From positions 124,001-188,000 of the forward strand of contig JADKFY010000001.1 of NCBI GenBank assembly GCA_016717305.1: a stretch of 64,000 bases of DNA, written 5' to 3'. The notes beneath the pieces are model-generated. The model ran no database searches and was not told the DNA's origin. It saw nothing but the letters and a program-made list of their open reading frames with translations. The stretch comes from Flavobacteriales bacterium (GTDB taxonomy: Bacteria; Bacteroidota; Bacteroidia; Flavobacteriales_F; PHOS-HE28). The translations under genes were made by a program, and so were the position numbers. This document shows positions 36,282-45,260 of this stretch, piece after piece; within the stretch, counting starts at the first letter, position 1, and the number at the start of each line of letters is the position of its first letter.

Positions 36282-37829
36282 ATGGACCTCTATTCGCGCA
36301 AACAACGCTGGAAACTGGTGCTGGCCGTAATGGCCATGCTGATCGTTGGGGCATCCCTTTGGTACAGCAACCGTATCGTGGATCGCGTAAGGCTGGAGGA
36401 ACGGAAGAAAGTCCAACTCTGGGCGGAGGCCGTGCAGAATAGGGCGGAACTGGTGAACTACACCGAGAAGCTCTTCAACAGGTTGCGCGATGAAGAAGCC
36501 AAGAAGGTGCAGCTTCTCGCAGAGGCCATGCAGCGATTGGGCAGCAGCGACGAAACGGACTTCAGCTTCTACCTGCGGGTGGTGAGTGACAACACCACGG
36601 TGCCGGTGATCATTACCGATAGCGAGGGCCAATTGCGTTTCGATCGGAATGTGGATACCCTGATCACAAAACACCCCGAACGGTTGGAACAGGAGATCAA
36701 GGACATGGCCGCCCTGCACGACCCCATCGAGATCGGCATACAGGGGGTGGAGAAACAGTTGCTCTATTACAAGAACTCCAAGGTCTTCACGGAACTACAG
36801 GAGGTGATGGACGGCATCATCCGTTCGTTCATATCGGAAACGGTGATGAGCACAGCTGCCGTTCCTGTTATCTACACCGACAGCACCCGTACCCACGTGA
36901 TCGAGAGCGGGCACATCGAAGCCCATATAAAGGAAGACAGTGCGGCCATGCAAGCGCGCATCCGTTCCATGGAAAAGGCCAATACACCGATCGCGATCAG
37001 CTTGCCGGGACAAGGCCGCAATTATATATTCTACGAGGAGTCACTCGTGATCACCCAATTGCGCTACTTCCCATACGTGCAATTGGGCATTCTTGCGCTG
37101 TTCCTGATCGTTGCCTATGCCCTGTTCAGTATCTTCCGTAATGCCGAGCAGAACCAGGTATGGGTGGGCATGGCGAAGGAGACCGCGCACCAGTTGGGCA
37201 CTCCGTTGAGTTCGTTGATGGCTTGGATGGAACTGCTGAAAGCGAAGGGTGTGGACCCAATGGCCTTGAATGAGATGCGCAAGGACGTGGACCGTTTGGA
37301 GGTGATCACCGAACGCTTCAGCAAGATCGGTTCGGCACCCGACCTGACCCCCGAAAAACTGTACTACACCTTGCGCGCTACAGTGCTTTACCTACGTCCA
37401 CGTCTACCTTCGAAGGCCGTGATCGAAGTGGTGCAACCCGCCGATCCTGAATTGCTCGTGCCATTGAACCGTGCACTGTTCAGCTGGGTGATCGAGAACT
37501 TGATCCGTAATGCTGTGGATGCCATGGAAGGACAAGGGTCGATCACCATTGAATTGGTGCCCGATGGTTCCAACGTACACATCGATGTAACGGATAATGG
37601 CAAAGGCATTCCCGTGGCCCAACAGCGTACGGTGTTCCAGCCCGGCTTCACCACCAAGAAACGCGGATGGGGATTAGGTCTTTCATTGAGCAAACGCATC
37701 ATTGAACAATACCACGGCGGTCATATCATGGTGAAGAAAAGCACGCCGGGGGTTGGGACCACTTTTAGGATCACACTGGCGAAGGGGAATTTCAGTGACA
37801 AGCTTGTAACCGATCCAGAGCTTGAGTGA
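36282..37829 (+). CDS. Sensor histidine kinase with two periplasmic modules
   Basis: From the ATG at 36282 the product is 515 residues. A membrane helix (about 12-30) and a second one (about 262-283) enclose two similar periplasmic segments, marked by TTVPVIITDSEGQLRFDRN and AAVPVIYTDSTRTHVIESG, each followed by helices and a KQLLYYK- or RNYIFYE-type strand. The kinase core has AKETAHQLGTPLSSLMAWME (H box), NLIRNAVDAMEG (N box), DNGKGIP and GWGLGLSLSKRI. The H box is close to a Bacteroidota-specific group. The end lies 10 bp before hemW. Confidence 0.88.
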   Translation: MDLYSRKQRWKLVLAVMAMLIVGASLWYSNRIVDRVRLEERKKVQLWAEAVQNRAELVNYTEKLFNRLRDEEAKKVQLLAEAMQRLGSSDETDFSFYLRVVSDNTTVPVIITDSEGQLRFDRNVDTLITKHPERLEQEIKDMAALHDPIEIGIQGVEKQLLYYKNSKVFTELQEVMDGIIRSFISETVMSTAAVPVIYTDSTRTHVIESGHIEAHIKEDSAAMQARIRSMEKANTPIAISLPGQGRNYIFYEESLVITQLRYFPYVQLGILALFLIVAYALFSIFRNAEQNQVWVGMAKETAHQLGTPLSSLMAWMELLKAKGVDPMALNEMRKDVDRLEVITERFSKIGSAPDLTPEKLYYTLRATVLYLRPRLPSKAVIEVVQPADPELLVPLNRALFSWVIENLIRNAVDAMEGQGSITIELVPDGSNVHIDVTDNGKGIPVAQQRTVFQPGFTTKKRGWGLGLSLSKRIIEQYHGGHIMVKKSTPGVGTTFRITLAKGNFSDKLVTDPELE

Positions 37830-37839
37830 TCCTTGGTCA

Positions 37840-38967
37840 ATGGCAGGACTTTACATCCACGTTCCTTTCTGCCGCAAGGCTTGTACTTACTGTGATTTCC
37901 ACTTTAGCACGAACCTCCGAAGTACTGATCAACTTGTAGAAGCGATCAGGAAGGAGTTGCATGATCGTGCCGAAGAGCTTGCCAAAACGACCGTAGGAAC
38001 GATCTATTTCGGTGGTGGAACTCCCAGCCTTTTGCAACCCACAGCGATCGCCGGGTTCCTGGATGATGCTCGGAAACAGTTCACCATACAACCGAACGCC
38101 GAGATCACCTTGGAAGCGAACCCGGATGACATCACACCGGAGAATCTGGCTGCATGGAAAGCCATGGGCATTACGCGACTGAGCCTCGGCACCCAAAGTT
38201 TCCGGGAGGATCGATTGCGTTTCATGGGCCGTGCACACACTGCGCAGCAAGCATTGAAGAGCATTGAGCTGATCGCAAAAGCCGGTTTCGAAAGTTGGAC
38301 CATCGACTTGATCTACGGGCTGCCAGGGATGACCATCGCGGAGTGGGACGAACAACTCAACACAGCGTTGGAATTCGGCATGCCGCACCTTTCGGCCTAT
38401 TGCCTTACTGTTGAAGCCAAAACCGCGCTGGCCCACCAAGTGAAGAAGGGCGCGGTACAGATGCCTGAAGACGATGACCAAAGCGCACAGTTCGACCATT
38501 TGATCGAGCGCATGGAGAAAGCTGGTCTCGTGCATTACGAGATCAGCAACTTCGGTTTGCCCGGCCATTTTTCGCGCCACAACAACAGCTATTGGGAAGG
38601 TGTGCCTTATCTCGGGATCGGACCGGCGGCACATTCGTTCAACGGAACCCACCGGCGCTGGAATGTCGCCAACAATGCCGCGTATGTCAAAGCTATTTCT
38701 AATGGTGGATCCTATTGGACCAGTGAGGAGTTGACCCGGGCCCAACGCACCAATGAGCGCCTGATGACCGGCCTGCGGACCATGAAGGGCGTGGACATTT
38801 CAATGCTTGAGATCGATGCCTTGGCGATCAACTCGTCGGCTGTAAACAGCTATGTGTCGAAGGGGCAATTGGTCGTATCGAACGGGCGGTTAGTTTTGAG
38901 CAGAGCCGGTAGGCACTTTGCCGATCGGATCGCTTCGGACCTCTTCGTAACCGACCATGATCGCTGA
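37840..38967 (+). CDS. hemW: Radical SAM heme chaperone HemW
   Basis: The ATG at 37840 gives 375 residues; a TTG at 37822 would overlap the kinase gene. The [4Fe-4S] cluster motif is CRKACTYC (CxxxCxxC), followed by GTIYFGGGTPSLL (SAM-binding GGTP) and the HemN-like segment ARHNNSYW-type motif SRHNNSYWEGVPYLGIGPAA. HemW is related to coproporphyrinogen dehydrogenase but binds and delivers heme rather than making it. The call rests on the short N-terminus (AGLYIHVPFC) and the absence of the extra HemN N-terminal cysteines. It overlaps the cyclase gene by 11 bp. Confidence 0.93.
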   Translation: MAGLYIHVPFCRKACTYCDFHFSTNLRSTDQLVEAIRKELHDRAEELAKTTVGTIYFGGGTPSLLQPTAIAGFLDDARKQFTIQPNAEITLEANPDDITPENLAAWKAMGITRLSLGTQSFREDRLRFMGRAHTAQQALKSIELIAKAGFESWTIDLIYGLPGMTIAEWDEQLNTALEFGMPHLSAYCLTVEAKTALAHQVKKGAVQMPEDDDQSAQFDHLIERMEKAGLVHYEISNFGLPGHFSRHNNSYWEGVPYLGIGPAAHSFNGTHRRWNVANNAAYVKAISNGGSYWTSEELTRAQRTNERLMTGLRTMKGVDISMLEIDALAINSSAVNSYVSKGQLVVSNGRLVLSRAGRHFADRIASDLFVTDHDR

Positions 38968-39718
38968 GATCACGCACCGCGGTCGCACCTTTCGGGTGGA
39001 CCTTTCCAAGCCCCTCGACCTATCGCAACCCTTGCGCGATGGTGACGGGCAGTTGCGTGCGTGGTGGGTGGATCCCGTTCGCATGGAACCGGTGTCGAAC
39101 GAGGGCAAGACTTACGCAGTGAGCGCCGGTGCGCCTGTGAATTTCCGAACGATCACCTTCAATCCCCACGGGCACGGCACGCATACCGAAAGCGTTGGGC
39201 ATATTTCCCCAGAGATCCAACCCGTCGGTGGCCAATTCAAACGCTACTTCTTTACCGCACAAGTGGTAAGCTTGTTGCCGGAAGAACGACGCGCCCCGGA
39301 CAACCGCACGGACCTGGTGATCACACTGGAGCAGATCAGAAGTTTTGTTGGCGATCAGGTTCCGGAAGCATTGATCATACGGACCTTGCCTCAAAGCGAT
39401 GGCGCCCCACGCGATTGGAGCGGGACGAACGCACCCTACCTGCAAAGCACGGCTTGTGCTTGGATCCGCAGCATTGGGATACGTCACCTGCTCTTGGACC
39501 TGCCCAGCGTTGACCGCGAAGAGGACGGTGGGGTTTTGGCCGCTCACCACGCCTTTTGGGACTACCCGAACACCGTGGACACGCAACGGACGATCAGCGA
39601 ATTGCTGCACATTCCGGAAACGGTCCGCGATGGCGACTACTTGCTCGAGTTGCAACTGGCCCATTTCGTGAACGATGCCGCTCCCAGTCGCCCGGTGCTC
39701 TACGCCTTGTTGCCATGA
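38957..39718 (+). CDS. Cyclase family / kynurenine formamidase-like metal hydrolase
   Basis: The 253-residue protein carries the family metal-binding motif in NPHGHGTHTESVGH (HxGTHxD-like, with Glu in place of Asp) and further conserved segments (LIIRTLPQSDG, GIRHLLLDLPSVDREEDGG, AHHAFW). Family members hydrolyse formamides or lactones using Mn or Zn. The Asp-to-Glu change and a divergent N-terminus mean the substrate cannot be named. It lies in a tight run between hemW and an MmcQ/YjbR gene, overlapping both. Confidence 0.83.
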   Translation: MIAEITHRGRTFRVDLSKPLDLSQPLRDGDGQLRAWWVDPVRMEPVSNEGKTYAVSAGAPVNFRTITFNPHGHGTHTESVGHISPEIQPVGGQFKRYFFTAQVVSLLPEERRAPDNRTDLVITLEQIRSFVGDQVPEALIIRTLPQSDGAPRDWSGTNAPYLQSTACAWIRSIGIRHLLLDLPSVDREEDGGVLAAHHAFWDYPNTVDTQRTISELLHIPETVRDGDYLLELQLAHFVNDAAPSRPVLYALLP

Positions 39719-40068
39719 CCTTGGAAGAGTTCCGAGCGCACTGCCTGAAGAAACCCGGCTACTCGGAGAATTTTCCGTTCGATCAAGTGACACTGGCCAT
39801 GCGCGTGGGCAACAAGATCTTCGCGCTGATGGACACCGACCTTTTCTTGAGCATCAACCTGAAATGTGACCCCGAACGGGCGGTTGAATTGCGCGAGCGC
39901 TATGCCGGTATCGTACCGGGATACCACATGAACAAGCAGCATTGGAACACGGTATCGACCGATGGTTCCGTGCCCACCAAGTTGCTTCTGGAACTCGCCG
40001 ACCATAGCTACGAGCTGGTGCGGGATTCGTTGCCGAAGAAGGTTCGTGGAGCACTTGAGCAGGGATGA
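39715..40068 (+). CDS. MmcQ/YjbR family protein
   Basis: The ATG at 39715 overlaps the previous stop codon (ATGA), giving 117 residues of usual family length. Marks are MTLEEFRAHCLKKPGYSENF, KIFALMDTDLFLSINLKCD, GIVPGYHMNKQHWNTV and LLLELADHSYELV. The fold resembles a small double-wing domain; DNA binding has been suggested for the family but is not proven. Longer in-frame starts lie inside the cyclase gene and are rejected. Confidence 0.93.
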   Translation: MTLEEFRAHCLKKPGYSENFPFDQVTLAMRVGNKIFALMDTDLFLSINLKCDPERAVELRERYAGIVPGYHMNKQHWNTVSTDGSVPTKLLLELADHSYELVRDSLPKKVRGALEQG

Positions 40069-40183
40069 TCGATCTCTGTCTCTCCATCAAAGATCGGAAC
40101 GCCTGAAGTGTTCACTTAACTCTTCTACACCCACCTTTTGATATTAGATCCAGCCGGCATGCACTTAGCCCGCTGCACCGCTC

Positions 40184-40191
40184 TACCTTCG
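40184..40191 (+). promoter_or_regulatory. -7-like box TACCTTCG upstream of DUF502
   Basis: Identical to the octamers before purQ and ftsX, 8 bp before the start codon at 40200, implying a nearly leaderless transcript. Confidence 0.45.
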
Positions 40192-40199
40192 CGGTCGTA

Positions 40200-40775
40200 A
40201 TGCGCATACAGAACACGTGGAAAGTGATCCTCGGCTTCTTCTTCAGGGGCTTGCTGTTGCTGATGCCGATCACCGTGCTGATCTGGGCATTGTGGCGTTC
40301 ACTGGCCTTTCTTGACGGGATCGTCAAGACCGAAGTGCCCGGATTAGGCATCCTGATCTTGTTGGTGACCATTACCGCCGTCGGGTGGTTGGGCAGCACC
40401 TTTCTCTACCAGCCCATTGCGGATCTTGGTGAAGACCTCCTGCATCGTATCCCCTTCCTGAAGACCATGTACGGGGCGCTCAAGGACCTGATGGAGGCTT
40501 TGGTTGGCAACAAGAAGAAATTCGACCGACCGGTGTTGGTGCGGCTCGGAAGTGGAATGGATGTGGAACGCGTCGGCTTCATCACCCAAAGCGACCTGCA
40601 GCACCTTGGTGTGGGTCCGGACAAGGTGGCTGTGTACCTGCCTCATGCTTTTGCATGGAGTGGGAACTTGATCATTGTGCCGGTCAGTAATGTTTCGCCA
40701 TTGGATGCCCGCGCTGCTGATGTCATGAAATTCGTGGTGAGCGGTGGTGTATCCAAAGTGGATCACGAGGAATGA
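40200..40775 (+). CDS. DUF502 inner-membrane protein
   Basis: The 191-residue protein has two membrane helices (about 9-31 and 45-68) and a soluble C-terminal half with RIPFLKTMYGALKDLMEAL, RLGSGMDVERVGFIT and VAVYLPHAFAWSGNLIIVP. These are the DUF502 marks. The family's role is unknown in bacteria; plant relatives (COV-like proteins) are Golgi membrane proteins affecting development. The next gene starts within its stop codon, so the two are translationally coupled. Confidence 0.9.
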   Translation: MRIQNTWKVILGFFFRGLLLLMPITVLIWALWRSLAFLDGIVKTEVPGLGILILLVTITAVGWLGSTFLYQPIADLGEDLLHRIPFLKTMYGALKDLMEALVGNKKKFDRPVLVRLGSGMDVERVGFITQSDLQHLGVGPDKVAVYLPHAFAWSGNLIIVPVSNVSPLDARAADVMKFVVSGGVSKVDHEE

Positions 40776-41674
40776 ACGGTACGCCGCTTGCAAGGCATAT
40801 GACCATGATCACGCTACGCACCACGCTTGCTTTTCTCCTGTTCCGCGCAGTTGTTGCGCAGGCACAGCAAACCGTCGAGCTATCGTCTTTTTCGTTCAGT
40901 GATGGTGTCCATCCCACGCTCAGCTATCGTTTCGAAGGCACCGATACCCGATACGTGGAGAGCTTCTGGAAGGATGAATTGAAGAAGGTAAGTGCTTCGG
41001 TGTCCAGCAAGAAGGAAGTGATCGGGCACGGTGCGCTGTTGCCACAGGTTTCCTCGGATACAGTGCGGATCTATGTGGTCGCCGAACAGCGAAGAGCAAG
41101 CCCCTTCCTTACAGCTTATGTGGCGATCCAGACCACCGCAGGCTTCATTGCTCCGAATAGTGACCCTACAGCCTTGGAAGCTGCACGCGCTTTCGTGATG
41201 CAACGCACGAATGCTCTGCGGCGCCAGCTGGTGCAACAAGAATTGACCACGGCGGAAAATGGACTGGACAACCTGCATCGTGAACTTCAGAATTTGGAAC
41301 GGGAGAAGGAACGTGCTGAAGCAAGCATTGGAAAGAGCAACGAACGCGCCGCCGAAGCAGTGGCGGACCAAGCGAGCACCCGTGCCGAAGCTGATGACCT
41401 TGCGAAACAGGTTTCCAAATTGAAAGGTGACCTACTTACTCAACCGGACCCCGAACTGGAAAAGGAACTTGCTCGGGCGACCAAGGACAAGGACAACGCC
41501 GAGAAGCGAAATGCCAAGGCGATCGATACCCAACAGGACATGACCAAAAAGGCCGAGGAACTTGCTTCAACTGTCAAGAAGAACCTGGCCCAGCAAGCCA
41601 CCACGCAGGATGCGATCGCCAAGCAAGAGGTGCTCGTGAAGGCGTTGAAGGACAAATTCACCGAGATCCGTTAG
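40772..41674 (+). CDS. Secreted protein with long coiled coil
   Basis: The product is 300 residues from the ATG that overlaps the DUF502 stop. Starts at 40799 or 40805 would give a neater signal peptide (LRTTLAFLLFRAVVAQAQQ). The mature N-terminal domain (about 35-140) is beta-rich and unrecognised. From about 145 to the end it is a continuous heptad-rich coiled coil with many Glu/Lys/Ala residues (NLHRELQNLEREKERAEASI). It may act as a periplasmic scaffold. No family identified. Confidence 0.7.
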   Translation: MNGTPLARHMTMITLRTTLAFLLFRAVVAQAQQTVELSSFSFSDGVHPTLSYRFEGTDTRYVESFWKDELKKVSASVSSKKEVIGHGALLPQVSSDTVRIYVVAEQRRASPFLTAYVAIQTTAGFIAPNSDPTALEAARAFVMQRTNALRRQLVQQELTTAENGLDNLHRELQNLEREKERAEASIGKSNERAAEAVADQASTRAEADDLAKQVSKLKGDLLTQPDPELEKELARATKDKDNAEKRNAKAIDTQQDMTKKAEELASTVKKNLAQQATTQDAIAKQEVLVKALKDKFTEIR

Positions 41675-41699
41675 TCGCGATCTACCTTGCGGCAGCCAC

Positions 41700-42611
41700 A
41701 TGAACGCCCGCCGCAATGCCTTGCTGTTGTTGCACCTCACGGTGTTCATCTGGGGTTTTACCGGCATCCTTGGCAAGCTGATCCAGCAAAGCCCTGTACA
41801 CATGGTGTACACGCGAACGGCGATCGCAGCTGCGGGTTTGGCGGTCATCGCTCTGTGGAAACGCCGGTCCCTTTCGCCCGCGACACCGGACCTGAAGCAC
41901 TACCTTCTCACCAGCCTATTGATCACGGCACATTGGCTCACGTTCTTCTGGGCGATCAAGATCAGCACGGCCTCCATTGCAGCGGCTTGCCTTAGCACCA
42001 GCACGGTGTTCACCGCCCTGTTGGAACCCTTCTGGTTCAAGCGGAAGCTCCGGGCCTACGAACTGGTTCTTGGCGCAGTGGTCATGGCCGCTCTGGTGTT
42101 GATCTTCGGATTGGAGGTCGGGTATCGTGAAGGTATCATCATTGCAACGGTCAGTGCGCTCTTCAGCGCGTGGTTCAACATCGTGAATGCGGTTCTGGTG
42201 AAACGTGACAGTGCTATGCGGATCGGTTTCTACGAAATGGTGGGTGCTGTGGTCGTGCTCGGGGGCTACCTCTTCCTCACCAATGATCTACCGCCACCGC
42301 TTTGGGAATTGCCTTCCAGCGACATCGTGTACCAGTTGATACTGGGCCTCGTGTGCACCTCGTTCGCATTCGTGGCCGGCATTGCGGTCATGCGCCAGCT
42401 CTCGCCGTTCACTGTGGTACTTACCGTGAACTTGGAACCGGTCTATACCATTCTCATCGCATTGCTGATCTGGGGTTCCGAAGAGAAACTGCGCACCGGT
42501 TCATACCTCGGTTTTGCGCTGATCCTCGGTTGTTTGGTGGTCAATGGCTGGCACCAGAAACGGCTGTCGCGAAGCCAAGTGGTGGAACCTGATCCGCTTT
42601 CGCGCGGGTGA
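41700..42611 (+). CDS. EamA/DMT-superfamily transporter
   Basis: The 303-residue protein has ten hydrophobic helices in two EamA repeats. Marks are LTVFIWGFTGILGKL at the start of the first repeat, WAIKISTASIAAACLSTSTV and FTVVLTVNLEPVYTILIALL. DMT carriers export amino acids or other small metabolites; the substrate cannot be inferred. TACCTTGC lies about 15 bp upstream of the start, similar to the -7 boxes of neighbours. Confidence 0.93.
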   Translation: MNARRNALLLLHLTVFIWGFTGILGKLIQQSPVHMVYTRTAIAAAGLAVIALWKRRSLSPATPDLKHYLLTSLLITAHWLTFFWAIKISTASIAAACLSTSTVFTALLEPFWFKRKLRAYELVLGAVVMAALVLIFGLEVGYREGIIIATVSALFSAWFNIVNAVLVKRDSAMRIGFYEMVGAVVVLGGYLFLTNDLPPPLWELPSSDIVYQLILGLVCTSFAFVAGIAVMRQLSPFTVVLTVNLEPVYTILIALLIWGSEEKLRTGSYLGFALILGCLVVNGWHQKRLSRSQVVEPDPLSRG

Positions 42612-42637
42612 ACCGGGGTGGACCCGATCTTTGTGGC

Positions 42638-43258
42638 ATGGATAAGTTGAAAGGCCTGATCTTTATGATCGTTGCAGGGCTGTTGGTGTTCTTCATTACG
42701 CGTTCCGTTTACGAACCGGAACCAGCAACAGAACAGGTGAATGCAACCGTGCTATTGGAGCGTGTAAGGCCCGTCTTGAAATTGATCACCGTGGAGGGCG
42801 ACTTCAACGAGGTCTATTCCTATCAAAGTGCCGAAGCATTGTTCAGCTGGCTGAAGGACTTATCACCCTTCCAGAAGAAAGCCATGCTCCGTTTGCAGGC
42901 CAAGGTCAGTGTTGGTTATGATCTCGAGGGCATGCACTTGGAAGTGGATGAGGCTACGCATACCGTACACGTGAACGGACTCACCAAACCAACGATCCTT
43001 TCCATTGATCACGAGGTGGATTATTACGACCTTGATGCTGGGACCTTCAATCCATTCACCGCTGCCGATCTGACCCGTATGGAGGCAGATGCAAAGGCAC
43101 AGATCCGTACCAAGGCTCTTCAAAGTGACCTCTTCGAACGCGCAGAGGAACAGCGCGGGGCCATGTTCAATGTGATCCGCACCATGGTCGAAAGTGCCGG
43201 GTGGAAATTCGATGATGGCACCACACCGGTCGATGGCCGAAACCGTTTGAAGAGTTGA
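42638..43258 (+). CDS. DUF4230 membrane-anchored protein
   Basis: The ATG at 42638 gives 206 residues; a GTG overlapping the transporter stop (42608) is an alternative, but GATCTTTG, a close -7 box match just before 42638, favours the ATG. One membrane helix (about 5-22) is followed by a soluble domain with PVLKLITVEGDFNEVYSY and KKAMLRLQAKVSVGYDLEG, which fits DUF4230. Function unknown. It lies just upstream of ispG but is separated by its own promoter-like sequence. Confidence 0.82.
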   Translation: MDKLKGLIFMIVAGLLVFFITRSVYEPEPATEQVNATVLLERVRPVLKLITVEGDFNEVYSYQSAEALFSWLKDLSPFQKKAMLRLQAKVSVGYDLEGMHLEVDEATHTVHVNGLTKPTILSIDHEVDYYDLDAGTFNPFTAADLTRMEADAKAQIRTKALQSDLFERAEEQRGAMFNVIRTMVESAGWKFDDGTTPVDGRNRLKS

Positions 43259-43282
43259 CCGTTCCGCCGAACCGCGTTCCGA

Positions 43283-43290
43283 TAACTTTG
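43283..43290 (+). promoter_or_regulatory. -7 box TAACTTTG upstream of ispG
   Basis: Exact TAnnTTTG match 8 bp before the ispG start; transcription would begin at or just before the ATG. Confidence 0.6.
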
Positions 43291-43297
43291 CCCGCAC

Positions 43298-45247
43298 ATG
43301 GCAGCACCTACTATTCTGGATCCGAGGACATATTGCCCCTCGTTAACGCAATACGAACGTTGGCGCACTCGTGTGGTTAAGGTTGGTGATGTGGGCATCG
43401 GTGGCGCAGAGCCGATCCGGGTGCAAAGCATGACCACCACCGATACCATGGACACGGCAGGTACTGTTGCGCAGAGCATCCGCATGATCGAAGCGGGTTG
43501 CGAACTCGTTCGGATCACAGCGCCCAGCAAAAAGGAAGCGGAGAATTTGGCGGAGATCAAAAAGCAGCTGCGTGCGAAGGGTTATGCGGCACCTTTAGTT
43601 GCTGATATCCACTTCACCCCGAATGCTGCGGAGATCGCTGCGCGGATCGTGGAAAAGGTGCGTGTGAACCCGGGGAACTATGCCGACAAGAAGAAGTTCG
43701 ACGTGCGCGAATACAGCGATGCGCAGTACGAGTCGGAACTGGAACGGATCCGCGAACGCTTCACGCCTTTGGTGCGTATTTGCAAGGAGGAAGGGACCGC
43801 CATGCGGATCGGTACCAACCACGGTAGCCTAAGTGATCGCATCCTGAACCGGTATGGCGACACACCGCAAGGCATGGTGGAAAGCGCCTTTGAATTCCTG
43901 CGCGTCTGCCGCGATGAGAACTACCACGAGATCGTGTTGAGCATGAAGGCCAGCAACGTGCAAGTGATGGTGCAGGCCTACCGTTTGCTCGTACACCGCA
44001 TGATGCACGAAGGTTGGGACTACCCCTTGCATTTGGGCGTAACCGAAGCTGGTGATGGCGAAGATGGTCGGGTGAAAAGTGCTGCGGGCATCGGTGCGTT
44101 GTTGGAAGACGGTCTCGGCGATACCGTGCGCGTGAGCTTGACCGAAGAGCCGGAATTTGAGATCCCCGTGGCACGTGAACTCGTGGATCGCTACGCGAAT
44201 AGATCGGGCCATGCACCCATCCCATCAGTCGTTCATCTGCCCATCGATCCGTACACGCATGAACGCAGGCACACCCGTGAAGTGATCAATTTGGGTGCGC
44301 GTCATGTACCTATCGTTTTGGCCGATCTCAGCAGCAAGGACCGGATCACACCGGCCAGCTTGTTCGCTTGGGGTTATCGCTACAGTGTGCCGTTGGACAA
44401 GTGGAACATCACCGATCAGGCGTGCGATTACGCGTACATCGGAAAGAATACCATCGACTTCGAGATCCCAGGAACATTGGGCATCATCCAAGATCACGCG
44501 ACATGGCTCACGAACATGAACAAGGAACGCCATTTCCCTTTTCTACTGGTGAAGGAGTTTGCAGAAGGTGTTGAAATGCATCCCCGCTTCAATTTGGTTT
44601 CCGCCAAACTCGCGCATCTCGACGCCGCCTTCATTGCCAAGTTGAAAGCGGATCCCTCCGTGGTGCTCCTTATCGATACGGACAACGCGCATGGCATGGC
44701 CGAACAACGACGCTTGTTCTTCACCCTGATCGAACAGGAGTGCGCGAATCCAGTGATCATTGGTCGTGTGTATGGCGGCATGAACAAGGATCAGCTTGTC
44801 CTGCACAGCAGTACCGACATGGGTCCGCTGTTCCTGGATGGTTTCGGCGATGGCATCTTTCTGGCGGATACGGATGGCGGTCGCGAAGACCTCGTTTGCC
44901 GCACGGCGTTCGGCATTCTGCAAGCCACACGCACCCGCACCAGCAAGACCGAATACATCAGTTGTCCGAGCTGTGGTCGTACGCTCTTCGACCTACAAGA
45001 GACCACTGCGAAGATCCGCGCACGAACAAGTCACTTGAAAGGAGTCAAGATCGGGATCATGGGCTGCATCGTGAATGGCCCCGGTGAAATGGCCGACGCC
45101 GATTATGGCTACGTGGGTACCGGTATCGGCGTGATCACTCTGTACAAGGAAAAGGAAGTGGTCAAGCGCAACGTGCCCAGCGCCAATGCCGTAGATGAGT
45201 TGATCGAGCTGATCAAACAACATGGGGATTGGGTGGAGATGCCTTGA
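43298..45247 (+). CDS. ispG: 4-hydroxy-3-methylbut-2-enyl diphosphate synthase (long form)
   Basis: The 649-residue protein has the TIM-barrel domain at the start (IRVQSMTTTDTMDTAGT, RMIEAGCELVRITAPSKKEA, LVADIHFTPN). A large middle insertion domain is typical of Bacteroidota, chlamydial and plant enzymes. The C-terminal iron-sulfur domain has ISCPSCGRTLFDLQ and MGCIVNGPGEMADADYGYVG; these Cys residues bind the [4Fe-4S] cluster. It performs the penultimate step of the MEP isoprenoid pathway. Gene end is 13 bp from the convergent PorP/SprF gene. Confidence 0.96.
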   Translation: MAAPTILDPRTYCPSLTQYERWRTRVVKVGDVGIGGAEPIRVQSMTTTDTMDTAGTVAQSIRMIEAGCELVRITAPSKKEAENLAEIKKQLRAKGYAAPLVADIHFTPNAAEIAARIVEKVRVNPGNYADKKKFDVREYSDAQYESELERIRERFTPLVRICKEEGTAMRIGTNHGSLSDRILNRYGDTPQGMVESAFEFLRVCRDENYHEIVLSMKASNVQVMVQAYRLLVHRMMHEGWDYPLHLGVTEAGDGEDGRVKSAAGIGALLEDGLGDTVRVSLTEEPEFEIPVARELVDRYANRSGHAPIPSVVHLPIDPYTHERRHTREVINLGARHVPIVLADLSSKDRITPASLFAWGYRYSVPLDKWNITDQACDYAYIGKNTIDFEIPGTLGIIQDHATWLTNMNKERHFPFLLVKEFAEGVEMHPRFNLVSAKLAHLDAAFIAKLKADPSVVLLIDTDNAHGMAEQRRLFFTLIEQECANPVIIGRVYGGMNKDQLVLHSSTDMGPLFLDGFGDGIFLADTDGGREDLVCRTAFGILQATRTRTSKTEYISCPSCGRTLFDLQETTAKIRARTSHLKGVKIGIMGCIVNGPGEMADADYGYVGTGIGVITLYKEKEVVKRNVPSANAVDELIELIKQHGDWVEMP

Positions 45248-45260
45248 AAGGAGCAACAGT

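Noticed and set aside
43829..44212. Antisense open frames opposite ispG
   Set aside because: No family resemblance and ispG is unambiguous.
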